This document shows positions 8,805 to 13,811 of a stretch of 13,842 nucleotides of DNA, one piece after another; within the stretch, counting starts at the first letter, position 1; the number at the start of each line of letters is the position of its first letter. Under the pieces are notes generated by a model. It was given only the letters and a program-made list of their open reading frames with translations, was not told the origin of the DNA and did no database searches. The DNA is from Caldifarciminota bacterium. Its GTDB lineage: Bacteria > Hydrothermota > Tepidihabitantia > B3-TA06 > JALVRC01. The stretch lies in contig JALVRC010000065.1 of assembly GCA_027025255.1 (NCBI GenBank), forward strand, positions 1-13,842. Reading direction: 5' to 3'. The translations under genes were made by a program, and so were the position numbers.

Positions 8805-8832
8805 AATATATATAGATATATTGTTTTGTCAA
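8805..8832 (-). promoter_or_regulatory. Housekeeping-type promoter of the membrane-anchored gene
   Basis: TTGACA at 8832-8827 and TATATT at 8810-8805 on the minus strand, spacer 16 bases. Its -35 box shares two bases with the upstream block of the divergent TGCCATAT-type promoter (8831-8868), so both can hardly be occupied at once. Confidence 0.75.
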
Positions 8833-8868
8833 TAAAAAATTTTTATTCTTACTGCCATATTATATATA
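8831..8868 (+). promoter_or_regulatory. TGCCATAT-type promoter, site A (secreted-protein operon)
   Basis: Block one AATAAAAAATTT at 8831-8842 and block two TGCCATATTATATATA at 8853-8868, block starts 22 bases apart. There is no TTGACA for this gene. The same two blocks at the same spacing recur at sites B, C and D. Counting from the last T of block one, the arrangement TTT-N11-GCC has the geometry of sigma-28 (FliA) promoters, but the -10 sequence differs. I infer recognition by an alternative sigma factor, most simply the one encoded at 11589-12314. Confidence 0.7.
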
Positions 8869-8887
8869 AAACAAAAAAGGAGGAAAT

Positions 8888-9469
8888 ATGAAAAAAATAT
8901 TAGCTCTCTTAACACTCTGCTCAACCCTTGCCCTTGCAGATATACCGAAGATATTCAGTGTGGAAAAGTATGATCCAGATTCAATTGTTTCTGTAACTAT
9001 AGATATTCCTGCAGATGGATTTTTGATTATATCATACCACGTTGAGAGGTTAGGACTACCGACAAAATGCTATATAAACGAGCAAGTGGTAAGATTATTA
9101 AATTCTGATGATACTTATTCTCAAACTACAACGGTTTTATGGCCAGTAGAACCTGAAGAAATAACATTAAAAATGAGGGGTGGGCAAAGAATCCATGGAT
9201 GGACAACAAAAGGCGTGGACATACAGGCACTTTACATCCCTCAACGCCAGGAGACATCATCCATTGAAGAAAACCCGGATATCTCATTCTCAACGATTTT
9301 CCCTCAAGGCGCAATTACCTCAGATATAAATGGATATATGTATAACGCCACAGGAGAAAGGATAAAGAAAGTATCAATCGGAGAAAAAATAAGTATCCAG
9401 AGCCTTTCTAAAGGCACATACTATATAAAAGGAAAGACCTCCCAATCCACAAAAATAATAATCCCCTGA
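8888..9469 (+). CDS. Secreted protein with Por/T9SS-like C-terminal domain
   Basis: 193 residues, exported. A signal peptide runs from MKKILALL to the LALA motif, with cleavage probably after Ala17. The central part (about 22-115) is predicted to be beta strands and contains no motif I recognise. The last 60 residues (SDINGYMYNATGERIKKV, then ISIQSLSKGTYYIKG, ending KIIIP) have the pattern of a C-terminal sorting domain of type IX secretion, or of the FlgD-like Ig tails common in FCB-group surface proteins: a 'Y-x-x-x-G-x-x-x' strand, an 'I-x-x-L-x-x-G-x-Y' strand and a short end strand. It is therefore probably a surface or released protein. It has a strong AGGAGG site, lies behind TGCCATAT site A, and the gene at 9476 follows after six bases, so the two form an operon. 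Confidence 0.75.
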   Translation: MKKILALLTLCSTLALADIPKIFSVEKYDPDSIVSVTIDIPADGFLIISYHVERLGLPTKCYINEQVVRLLNSDDTYSQTTTVLWPVEPEEITLKMRGGQRIHGWTTKGVDIQALYIPQRQETSSIEENPDISFSTIFPQGAITSDINGYMYNATGERIKKVSIGEKISIQSLSKGTYYIKGKTSQSTKIIIP

Positions 9470-9475
9470 AAACCC

Positions 9476-9811
9476 ATGACATTTTTAGAAAAAGCCATAA
9501 AAAACATTAAGAAATACACAAAACTTCGCAAGAAAATTCTTAACTACGTTAAAACCTGGGACAGTGAAAAAAAGTGTATCTTCTATCTATGGGTTTATCC
9601 AATTGACAAAATCAACAATCAAGCCATCTCATTAAGCAAACAGCTAACAAATAAATCTGTGCAAGGAATCTTACTCAAGCTTAAAGAGGCAAAACCCCTT
9701 GACTTTACCCCGAAACACATAATAGCACAAATACTTAATACACACATACACTACATCGCATCAAAACTTGATGATATTAAAAGAGAGCTTCTTCCCATAA
9801 TTAATCAATAA
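9476..9811 (+). CDS. Small protein of unknown function, possible helix-turn-helix
   Basis: 111 residues, basic, predicted all-helical, not recognised. No signal peptide or membrane segment. The start lies six bases after the upstream stop and has no good Shine-Dalgarno, so translation is probably coupled to the secreted-protein gene. Residues 31-70 (EKKCIFYLW, then SLSKQLTNKSVQGILLKLK) resemble residues 149-190 of the nearby sigma factor (EQVIFYLW, then ILRLTGFSMRTVRERIRTA): the same IFYLW pentapeptide, then a possible helix-turn-helix. This could mean a DNA-binding or sigma-mimicking protein, but the match is short and may be chance. Its last codons form one arm of the convergent hairpin at 9781-9840, and its 3' end overlaps the CHAT gene by 11 bases. 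Confidence 0.6.
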   Translation: MTFLEKAIKNIKKYTKLRKKILNYVKTWDSEKKCIFYLWVYPIDKINNQAISLSKQLTNKSVQGILLKLKEAKPLDFTPKHIIAQILNTHIHYIASKLDDIKRELLPIINQ

Positions 9812-9840
9812 GTATTTTAACCCGGGTAAGAAGCTCTCTT
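9781..9840. terminator. Long-loop convergent inverted repeat inside two coding ends
   Basis: AAGAGAGCTTCTT at 9781-9793 is matched perfectly by AAGAAGCTCTCTT at 9828-9840, giving a 13-base stem with a 34-base loop. Each arm lies in the 3' coding end of one of the two converging genes, and both arms encode Arg-Glu-Leu-Leu. It may act as a bidirectional terminator or as a pairing site between the two overlapping transcripts. No U tract follows. Confidence 0.45.
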
Positions 9841-11054
9841 ACCTTCTGTTTAACCTCTTCCTTTTTGGAAAAATAGAATGCCTCTGAGTAAACTGTTTTT
9901 TTATGTATCCCATCATAGATTTCCAGAGATAATACACTCCCTTTCATCGAATAAAACAGCACATAACCATTATCTATATCTTTGTAAAAGTCAACTGTAT
10001 CAGAAACAACAAATACCTTTACATCCCTGTCAAGCAAATCTTCATAAAGCTCCCTGCCAAAATTATCACCATGATTAACAATATAAAGGGTTTTGGTATT
10101 GTATGATACATCTCTATTCAGTATTTCTTGAGGCTTAACTGGCTTTAAAAGCAAATATCCTGCTATAGCAATAAATCCAATAATTCCTAATACAAAACCT
10201 GTAATTTTCAAAAAAGGGTTTATACCTCTCTTATGTTCCAATCCAACAATAACATAGGGTGCATCAACAAAACTCATATTCTTTCTTGCCTCTTTAAAAA
10301 CCTCGTATATATTACCTGTAAATGAACGGTAAAAAACCTCTGCCCACTCCATTGCCACACTCTCTTCAATATCAAAAAGAGGGGAGATAAATTCACTCAG
10401 CCCTTTATTGTACAATAGCTTAATAAAATCAGTATAAACAATGCCAGAACATCCATTCAACACTGCCCATCTTAGTCTGACATTGTTATTTGCTATGAAC
10501 GTTTTTATCTTATCCACATACGCACTCTCTATATGGCCTGCTATGTGCAGCATATCTATATTCATAAACTTCAATACAGGTTGAGTTATATTTACAGGAC
10601 CTGGCAGCACCCATGAAGAGCGTACATACCTTTTCAGTATAAACCATTCATCCTTATGCTCAGTATAGACAAAAAGTATGTTTCTGCTCCTTCTCATTGT
10701 TTTTTTACTTGAAAACGGTGGAATTCTAAGTATAAATCTATCTTTGTAAAGAAAATCATTTAAGTACATAAGCTCAAATGGAAAAGATAAAAGGCCAAAG
10801 GGAAGTTCAAGACGTATCTCATCATAAGAAAACATATCAAAGGGCTTAAAAAAATCATAAACCTCCCGTCCAATATCCTTTAATAGCTCTTCCTCAATCC
10901 TTTTTTTACCTGTTTTCTGCCATCTTTCCCATTGTGTTCTTATACTATGTTCAAAAGACTTAAAAGTTTTCAATCCGATTTTTACATATTTACCCCTATC
11001 CTCATCCCGAACAAAAACATCCTCATTTTCAATAGAAAAACTCAGTCTAAGCAA
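9801..11054 (-). CDS. Membrane-anchored CHAT-domain (caspase-like) protease
   Basis: 417 residues. Residues 80-275 fit a CHAT domain, a caspase-related cysteine peptidase: LPFGLLSFPFELMYL (84-98), the catalytic-His strand DMLHIAGH with His174, the catalytic-Cys strand WAVLNGCSG with Cys202, and the closing APYVIVGLEH (265-274). Both members of the His-Cys dyad are present. About 70 helical residues precede it. One transmembrane segment (about 285-304) follows, then a C-terminal domain of about 110 residues with alternating strands and helices, which would be extracytoplasmic if the protease is cytosolic. The start is a TTG overlapping the anti-sigma gene by eight bases, indicating coupling; no ATG is available before residue 74. 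As the third gene of a sigma/anti-sigma operon, its likely job is to transmit an envelope signal by proteolysis, possibly of the anti-sigma factor. The substrate is not shown by sequence. Confidence 0.72.
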   Translation of the reverse strand: MLRLSFSIENEDVFVRDEDRGKYVKIGLKTFKSFEHSIRTQWERWQKTGKKRIEEELLKDIGREVYDFFKPFDMFSYDEIRLELPFGLLSFPFELMYLNDFLYKDRFILRIPPFSSKKTMRRSRNILFVYTEHKDEWFILKRYVRSSWVLPGPVNITQPVLKFMNIDMLHIAGHIESAYVDKIKTFIANNNVRLRWAVLNGCSGIVYTDFIKLLYNKGLSEFISPLFDIEESVAMEWAEVFYRSFTGNIYEVFKEARKNMSFVDAPYVIVGLEHKRGINPFLKITGFVLGIIGFIAIAGYLLLKPVKPQEILNRDVSYNTKTLYIVNHGDNFGRELYEDLLDRDVKVFVVSDTVDFYKDIDNGYVLFYSMKGSVLSLEIYDGIHKKTVYSEAFYFSKKEEVKQKVRELLTRVKILID

Positions 11055-11592
11055 TTAAAATATTTAAAAACCCCTTTTCTTTATCAAAAACTATCCTGTA
11101 GAGACCTTTCTCATTTATAGGAGGGAAACTCGCCTCCTCGTCAGGAGAGAGCTCTGCTATTATCTTCCCATCCTTTTCAAGACTTATAAGCGTATCTTTT
11201 GACTCAACAGAGATATATACGTCCTCTCCCTCCTTATATATGTATATGCTCCTTCCTTTAAATTTTATCTCCTCAACCTCTTTACCTCTATAACGTTTTG
11301 CCTCTCTCAAGGTTAAAGCCTTTTTCAAAAGGATAATCCTTCCCATTACATACATTAGATCCATTTGCTTTGAATAAAAATCCTTGTAATAATCAAATAA
11401 ATACGCATAACTGTTAACACACTTGCCGCATGTCTTCATATGTTCCTCAAGTCCTGATTCCTCTTCCCTTTTCTCTACAATAATATTAAAAATCTCAGAA
11501 AGAGAATACTTCCCGCATGTCTCAAGCCTTATTTCCTTTTGTGTATATTTAAATGCCTCTCTTAATAATTTTTCCAGCCAATCTTCACTCAT
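11047..11592 (-). CDS. Soluble anti-sigma factor with zinc HX3CX2C motif
   Basis: 181 residues. The N-terminal part is helical and holds the zinc-associated anti-sigma signature His51-x3-Cys55-x2-Cys58 (EEHMKTCGKC), with Cys26 upstream as a candidate fourth ligand. Such domains bind and hold ECF-type sigma factors. There is no transmembrane helix, unlike most ZAS anti-sigma factors, so membrane coupling must come from elsewhere, plausibly the CHAT protein encoded next. Residues 80-105 are a basic helical link, and about 107-181 look like a beta-sandwich (SIYIYKEGEDVYISVES, ending KGFLNILIA) of unknown binding role. The ATG overlaps the sigma stop codon as ATGA, with AAGGA a few bases upstream inside the sigma gene, so the two proteins should be made in matched amounts. 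The call rests on the signature and on operon position. Confidence 0.8.
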   Translation of the reverse strand: MSEDWLEKLLREAFKYTQKEIRLETCGKYSLSEIFNIIVEKREEESGLEEHMKTCGKCVNSYAYLFDYYKDFYSKQMDLMYVMGRIILLKKALTLREAKRYRGKEVEEIKFKGRSIYIYKEGEDVYISVESKDTLISLEKDGKIIAELSPDEEASFPPINEKGLYRIVFDKEKGFLNILIA

Positions 11593-12314
11593 TTCAATTC
11601 ATCCTTATATTTTCTTAGTTTTTTTCTCAAAAAGTGCTTAACATTGTTCAAGTGAACACCAACAGTTGATGGGTTTTTCCCCAGAACATAGGCAATATCC
11701 TTTATTCTAAAAAATTCAATTTTCTTATGAGAATTCTTTAAACTCTCATGTGCAGTACGTATTCGTTCTCTAACAGTTCGCATAGAAAAGCCTGTTAATC
11801 TTAAAATTCTACTGTAAAATTGCCTGTCTTTAAAAAATTCATTTGTCCATAGATAAAATATAACCTGCTCAATAAGACTTAACTCCTCTACTGCTTTAAT
11901 CACATCGTTCATCAATGCATTAAAAAGAAATGCATTTCTAATCCTTATAGCAAGATCGTCGTCTACAGGAATCTTATCCTTATCCAGTTCTTCAAGACTT
12001 CTCTCTATCCTTTTATAACCTCTCAAATAATCCTTCATCAGTCGTTTTAAAACACCTTCCAGATACTTGTAAAAATCTCCCTTAGTCTCATCAAAATTTA
12101 TAAGATGCTTTCCTTTTTTCAATCTGTTAATAACATACACATAAAATTCACTGCAAGAAGGATGAGACGTATCTACCTCATAATCAAGAAAATATGCACC
12201 CTCATTTCCACAAGGAATTCTGAAGAAATATCGTATAGGAAAATAGTACAAAAATTCACTATCTATCTTAAATACCTTTCTACTGATCTCTTCAACAATC
12301 TCTACTGTCTCCAC
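11589..12314 (-). CDS. Sigma-70-family (ECF-like) RNA polymerase sigma factor
   Basis: 241 residues. Region 2 is seen at about 56-105: FYVYVINRLKKGK, then FDETKGDFYKYLEGVLKRLMKDYLRGYKR, the helix that opens the -10 element. The KG-x-F...KR-x-x-x-DY-x-R pattern also recalls SigI-type factors. After a linker, the C-terminal part appears to hold two helix-turn-helix units instead of one: residues 165-192 (SRILRLTGFSMRTVRERIRTA) and 204-233 (IKDIAYVLGKNPSTVGVHLNNV), either of which could be region 4 contacting the -35 element. The N-terminal 50 residues, with Cys35 and Cys54, are not typical. The start codon is a GTG lying at the expected transcription start, so the mRNA is probably leaderless. 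It overlaps the anti-sigma gene by four bases. I infer that it reads the four TGCCATAT sites nearby. Confidence 0.78.
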   Translation of the reverse strand: METVEIVEEISRKVFKIDSEFLYYFPIRYFFRIPCGNEGAYFLDYEVDTSHPSCSEFYVYVINRLKKGKHLINFDETKGDFYKYLEGVLKRLMKDYLRGYKRIERSLEELDKDKIPVDDDLAIRIRNAFLFNALMNDVIKAVEELSLIEQVIFYLWTNEFFKDRQFYSRILRLTGFSMRTVRERIRTAHESLKNSHKKIEFFRIKDIAYVLGKNPSTVGVHLNNVKHFLRKKLRKYKDELK

Positions 12315-12319
12315 AAAAC

Positions 12320-12347
12320 ATTATACACATATATTTACACATGTCAA
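12320..12347 (-). promoter_or_regulatory. Consensus housekeeping promoter of the sigma/anti-sigma/CHAT operon
   Basis: TTGACA at 12347-12342 and TATAAT at 12325-12320 on the minus strand, both perfect, spacer 16 bases. The start point falls at about 12313-12314, on the GTG start codon of the sigma gene. The operon lacks the TGCCATAT signal, so the sigma factor does not appear to control its own synthesis; regulation should be on activity. Confidence 0.85.
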
Positions 12348-12398
12348 GAAATTTTTTAGTATAAAAAGAACATGAAACACAAAAATCAAAAAATCCAT

Positions 12399-12436
12399 AC
12401 TAAATAATTTCTACTTTTTCTGCCATATTATATATG
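12399..12436 (+). promoter_or_regulatory. TGCCATAT-type promoter, site B (small membrane protein)
   Basis: Block one ACTAAATAATTT at 12399-12410 and block two TGCCATATTATATATG at 12421-12436, block starts 22 bases apart. It is divergent from the sigma operon promoter, from which it is separated by about 50 bases. No TTGACA box is available for the downstream gene. Confidence 0.7.
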
Positions 12437-12437
12437 T

Positions 12438-12455
12438 CCATATATATATATATGG
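12438..12455. repeat. 18-base perfect palindrome in the leader of site B
   Basis: CCATATATATATATATGG reads the same on both strands. Compared with site A, the leader here matches up to TATATAT and again from AAAACA to the ATG, apart from three extra bases. The palindrome therefore lies in a 25-base insertion (12436-12460) placed at or just after the expected transcription start. It may be an operator or a 5' hairpin in the mRNA. Confidence 0.6.
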
Positions 12456-12482
12456 GCGATAAAACAACAAAAAGGAGGAAAT

Positions 12483-12818
12483 ATGAAAAAACAAATAACC
12501 GAAATAAGCATTGCTGCATTCATTATAGCTGCACTAACAACAAGTATTATAGGCTTTGTAGGCTTGCCTGCTATATCAATATTTTACCTATCCAACTCGC
12601 ATTTTCTCTCTCCTCTATTAACCAACGTAATCCTCATCATGGCAGCATCACTCATAATAACGGCTGTAATCGGGATTGTATTAGGAATCGTGGACATATC
12701 AAATAAAAAAACCAATCATCAACTGAGCCTCATCTCAATTATAGGTAGTTCAGCTTCAGTATTCGCAACATTAGCTATAGTTATCACTGGATTTCTTACA
12801 AATGCACTTACTATTTGA
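12483..12818 (+). CDS. Small integral membrane protein, unknown function
   Basis: 111 residues, strongly hydrophobic, with about three membrane-spanning segments: roughly 8-35 (ISIAAFIIAALTTSIIGFVG), 46-70 (NVILIMAASLIITAVIGIVLG) and 82-108 (LSLISIIGSSASVFATLAIV). The loop between the second and third spans is polar and basic (DISNKKTNHQ). No known family is recognised, although this kind of glycine- and alanine-rich helical bundle occurs in many small envelope proteins. Translation starts at an ATG with a strong AGGAGG site, in a leader nearly identical to that of the secreted-protein gene at 8888. It lies behind TGCCATAT site B and is divergent from the sigma operon, so it is a candidate member of that factor's regulon. 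A 13-base hairpin follows the stop codon. Confidence 0.75.
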   Translation: MKKQITEISIAAFIIAALTTSIIGFVGLPAISIFYLSNSHFLSPLLTNVILIMAASLIITAVIGIVLGIVDISNKKTNHQLSLISIIGSSASVFATLAIVITGFLTNALTI

Positions 12819-12830
12819 CATTTTTAAGAC

Positions 12831-12859
12831 CAGGGAGCTTGTTTTCAACAAGCTCCCTG
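12831..12859 (+). terminator. Hairpin after the small membrane protein gene
   Basis: A perfect 13-base stem, CAGGGAGCTTGTT (12831-12843) with its complement (12847-12859), around a TTC loop. It begins 12 bases after the stop codon and lies before the next promoter. There is no U tract on either side, so terminator function rests on position and stem strength. Confidence 0.6.
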
Positions 12860-12890
12860 AAAGCAACAAGAACAAAATCAAAACATCTTC

Positions 12891-12928
12891 AATAAAAAAT
12901 TTCCCCCATTCCTGCCATATAATATATA
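12891..12928 (+). promoter_or_regulatory. TGCCATAT-type promoter, site C (zinc-ribbon membrane protein)
   Basis: Block one AATAAAAAATTT at 12891-12902, identical to site A, and block two TGCCATATAATATATA at 12913-12928, block starts 22 bases apart. The bases between the blocks differ from the other sites (a run of five C), which makes the conserved blocks stand out. The ATG at 12953 follows a TTAGGAGGT ribosome site. Confidence 0.7.
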
Positions 12929-12952
12929 AATATAATCAAATTAGGAGGTATA

Positions 12953-13579
12953 ATGAGTAAATATTGTCCAAAATGTGGCACCGAAAATAAAGATGACGCA
13001 CAATTTTGCCATAAATGTGGGGAGAATATTGAAAATATTGCAGTAGCCAACACTTCTCCCTCCACAACCTTAAATCAAATCAGTAAGAGCCTATCTAACT
13101 CTGCATTTGGTAGCCTTGAGAGTAAAGTAAGAAGTATTGGTACATTGCTTGTAATTTATGGAATAATAACTTTGATACTAAGTATCATACCAATTTGTAC
13201 TATTTCTTCTGTTGGAACAGTAGCAGAATGGCAAGGGAATCTGGAAGGCTCTCCTACTATGGTATTATTTTGGATATTGGTATTTTTTGGACTTACTATG
13301 GGAATTGCAGCTGCAATAATGGCTTTAATCTCGTCCTCTTTATTAAAAAAAATGCAAAATGCACGTATTTTTCTCTACGTTACATACGCACTTTCAGGTT
13401 TAGCTATATTAGGTAATGTTTTACCTCCTATCGCTTTCCCAACTGGAGCAATATTTCCTGCTATAATATCCTCAGCAATTCATACAATATTCCTTATACT
13501 CGTTATAGTGCTCACAGTTGCAGATGAAGAATTAAAAAATTGGATATATAAAGGAATGCGTCAGCAAACGACACAATAA
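12953..13579 (+). CDS. Zinc-ribbon protein with four membrane spans
   Basis: 208 residues. The N-terminus is a zinc ribbon (Cys5, Cys8, Cys19, Cys22; YCPKCGTEN...FCHKCGENI), the same class as the ribbons of the cyclase at 1514. A Ser/Asn-rich linker (about 28-58) leads to about four hydrophobic segments: 61-86 (GTLLVIYGIITLILSIIPIC), 102-130, 137-160 and 163-188. The tail is short and charged (DEELKNWIYKGMRQQ). No catalytic residues are visible. The ribbon probably sits in the cytosol and binds a protein partner, as in many 'zinc-ribbon plus transmembrane' proteins of unknown function. The gene has a good AGGAGG site, lies behind TGCCATAT site C, and stands alone between two hairpins. It is a candidate member of the regulon of the neighbouring sigma factor. 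Confidence 0.78.
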   Translation: MSKYCPKCGTENKDDAQFCHKCGENIENIAVANTSPSTTLNQISKSLSNSAFGSLESKVRSIGTLLVIYGIITLILSIIPICTISSVGTVAEWQGNLEGSPTMVLFWILVFFGLTMGIAAAIMALISSSLLKKMQNARIFLYVTYALSGLAILGNVLPPIAFPTGAIFPAIISSAIHTIFLILVIVLTVADEELKNWIYKGMRQQTTQ

Positions 13580-13710
13580 AAAGTCCTCACTAACGTTCCT
13601 TCTTTACGGTTTCTGGCATATACCTTGAAGGAAACAGGTGGAGAAGGCCAGCCCCAGGCCTTCTCCACCACCCAAATAAAAGTAAGTATTTCCAACCTTA
13701 TATTTTTTTC
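13580..13710 (+). other. Gene-free structured stretch after the zinc-ribbon gene
   Basis: No open frame of note. A partial stem pairs GTTCCTTC (13595-13602) with GAAGGAAAC (13627-13635), with one bulged base, and is followed directly by the strong hairpin at 13637-13669. This stretch is more GC-rich than its surroundings. It may be a structured 3' end of the upstream mRNA or a small RNA; no known RNA family was recognised. Confidence 0.4.
13637..13669 (+). terminator. GC-rich hairpin after the zinc-ribbon gene
   Basis: A perfect 13-base stem, GGTGGAGAAGGCC (13637-13649) with its complement (13657-13669), around a seven-base AGCCCCA loop. No U tract follows. It resembles the hairpins at 7629 and 12831 in being strong, 3' of a gene and without a U run. 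Confidence 0.6.
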
Positions 13711-13738
13711 TTGACAAATATAAAAAGATATGTATATT
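13711..13738 (+). promoter_or_regulatory. Housekeeping-type promoter reading out of the right end
   Basis: TTGACA at 13711-13716 and TATATT at 13733-13738, spacer 16 bases, with TG directly before the -10 box. The start point would be near 13745. The gene it serves lies beyond the window; site D lies about 100 bases downstream in the same direction, so the next gene may have two promoters. Confidence 0.65.
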
Positions 13739-13811
13739 TATTTATGAAGGTTTCTTTAAGAAACGATTATTTCCCATCAAAAAATACATTAAAGCTAATA
13801 ATATTTTATGC

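Noticed and set aside
9801..12314. Link of the CHAT operon to a type III-E CRISPR system
   Set aside because: No repeat array, gRAMP effector or Csx30-like gene is present in the window. The parallel is used only as an analogy.
12434..12706. Second 90-codon open frame overlapping the small membrane protein
   Set aside because: It lies in another frame with low-complexity composition. The frame at 12483 has the AGGAGG site and clear membrane helices.
12815..12842. TTGACA at 12815 as a housekeeping promoter for the zinc-ribbon gene
   Set aside because: With the 16-base spacer used elsewhere the -10 would be GCTTGT, inside the hairpin, which is not a credible box.
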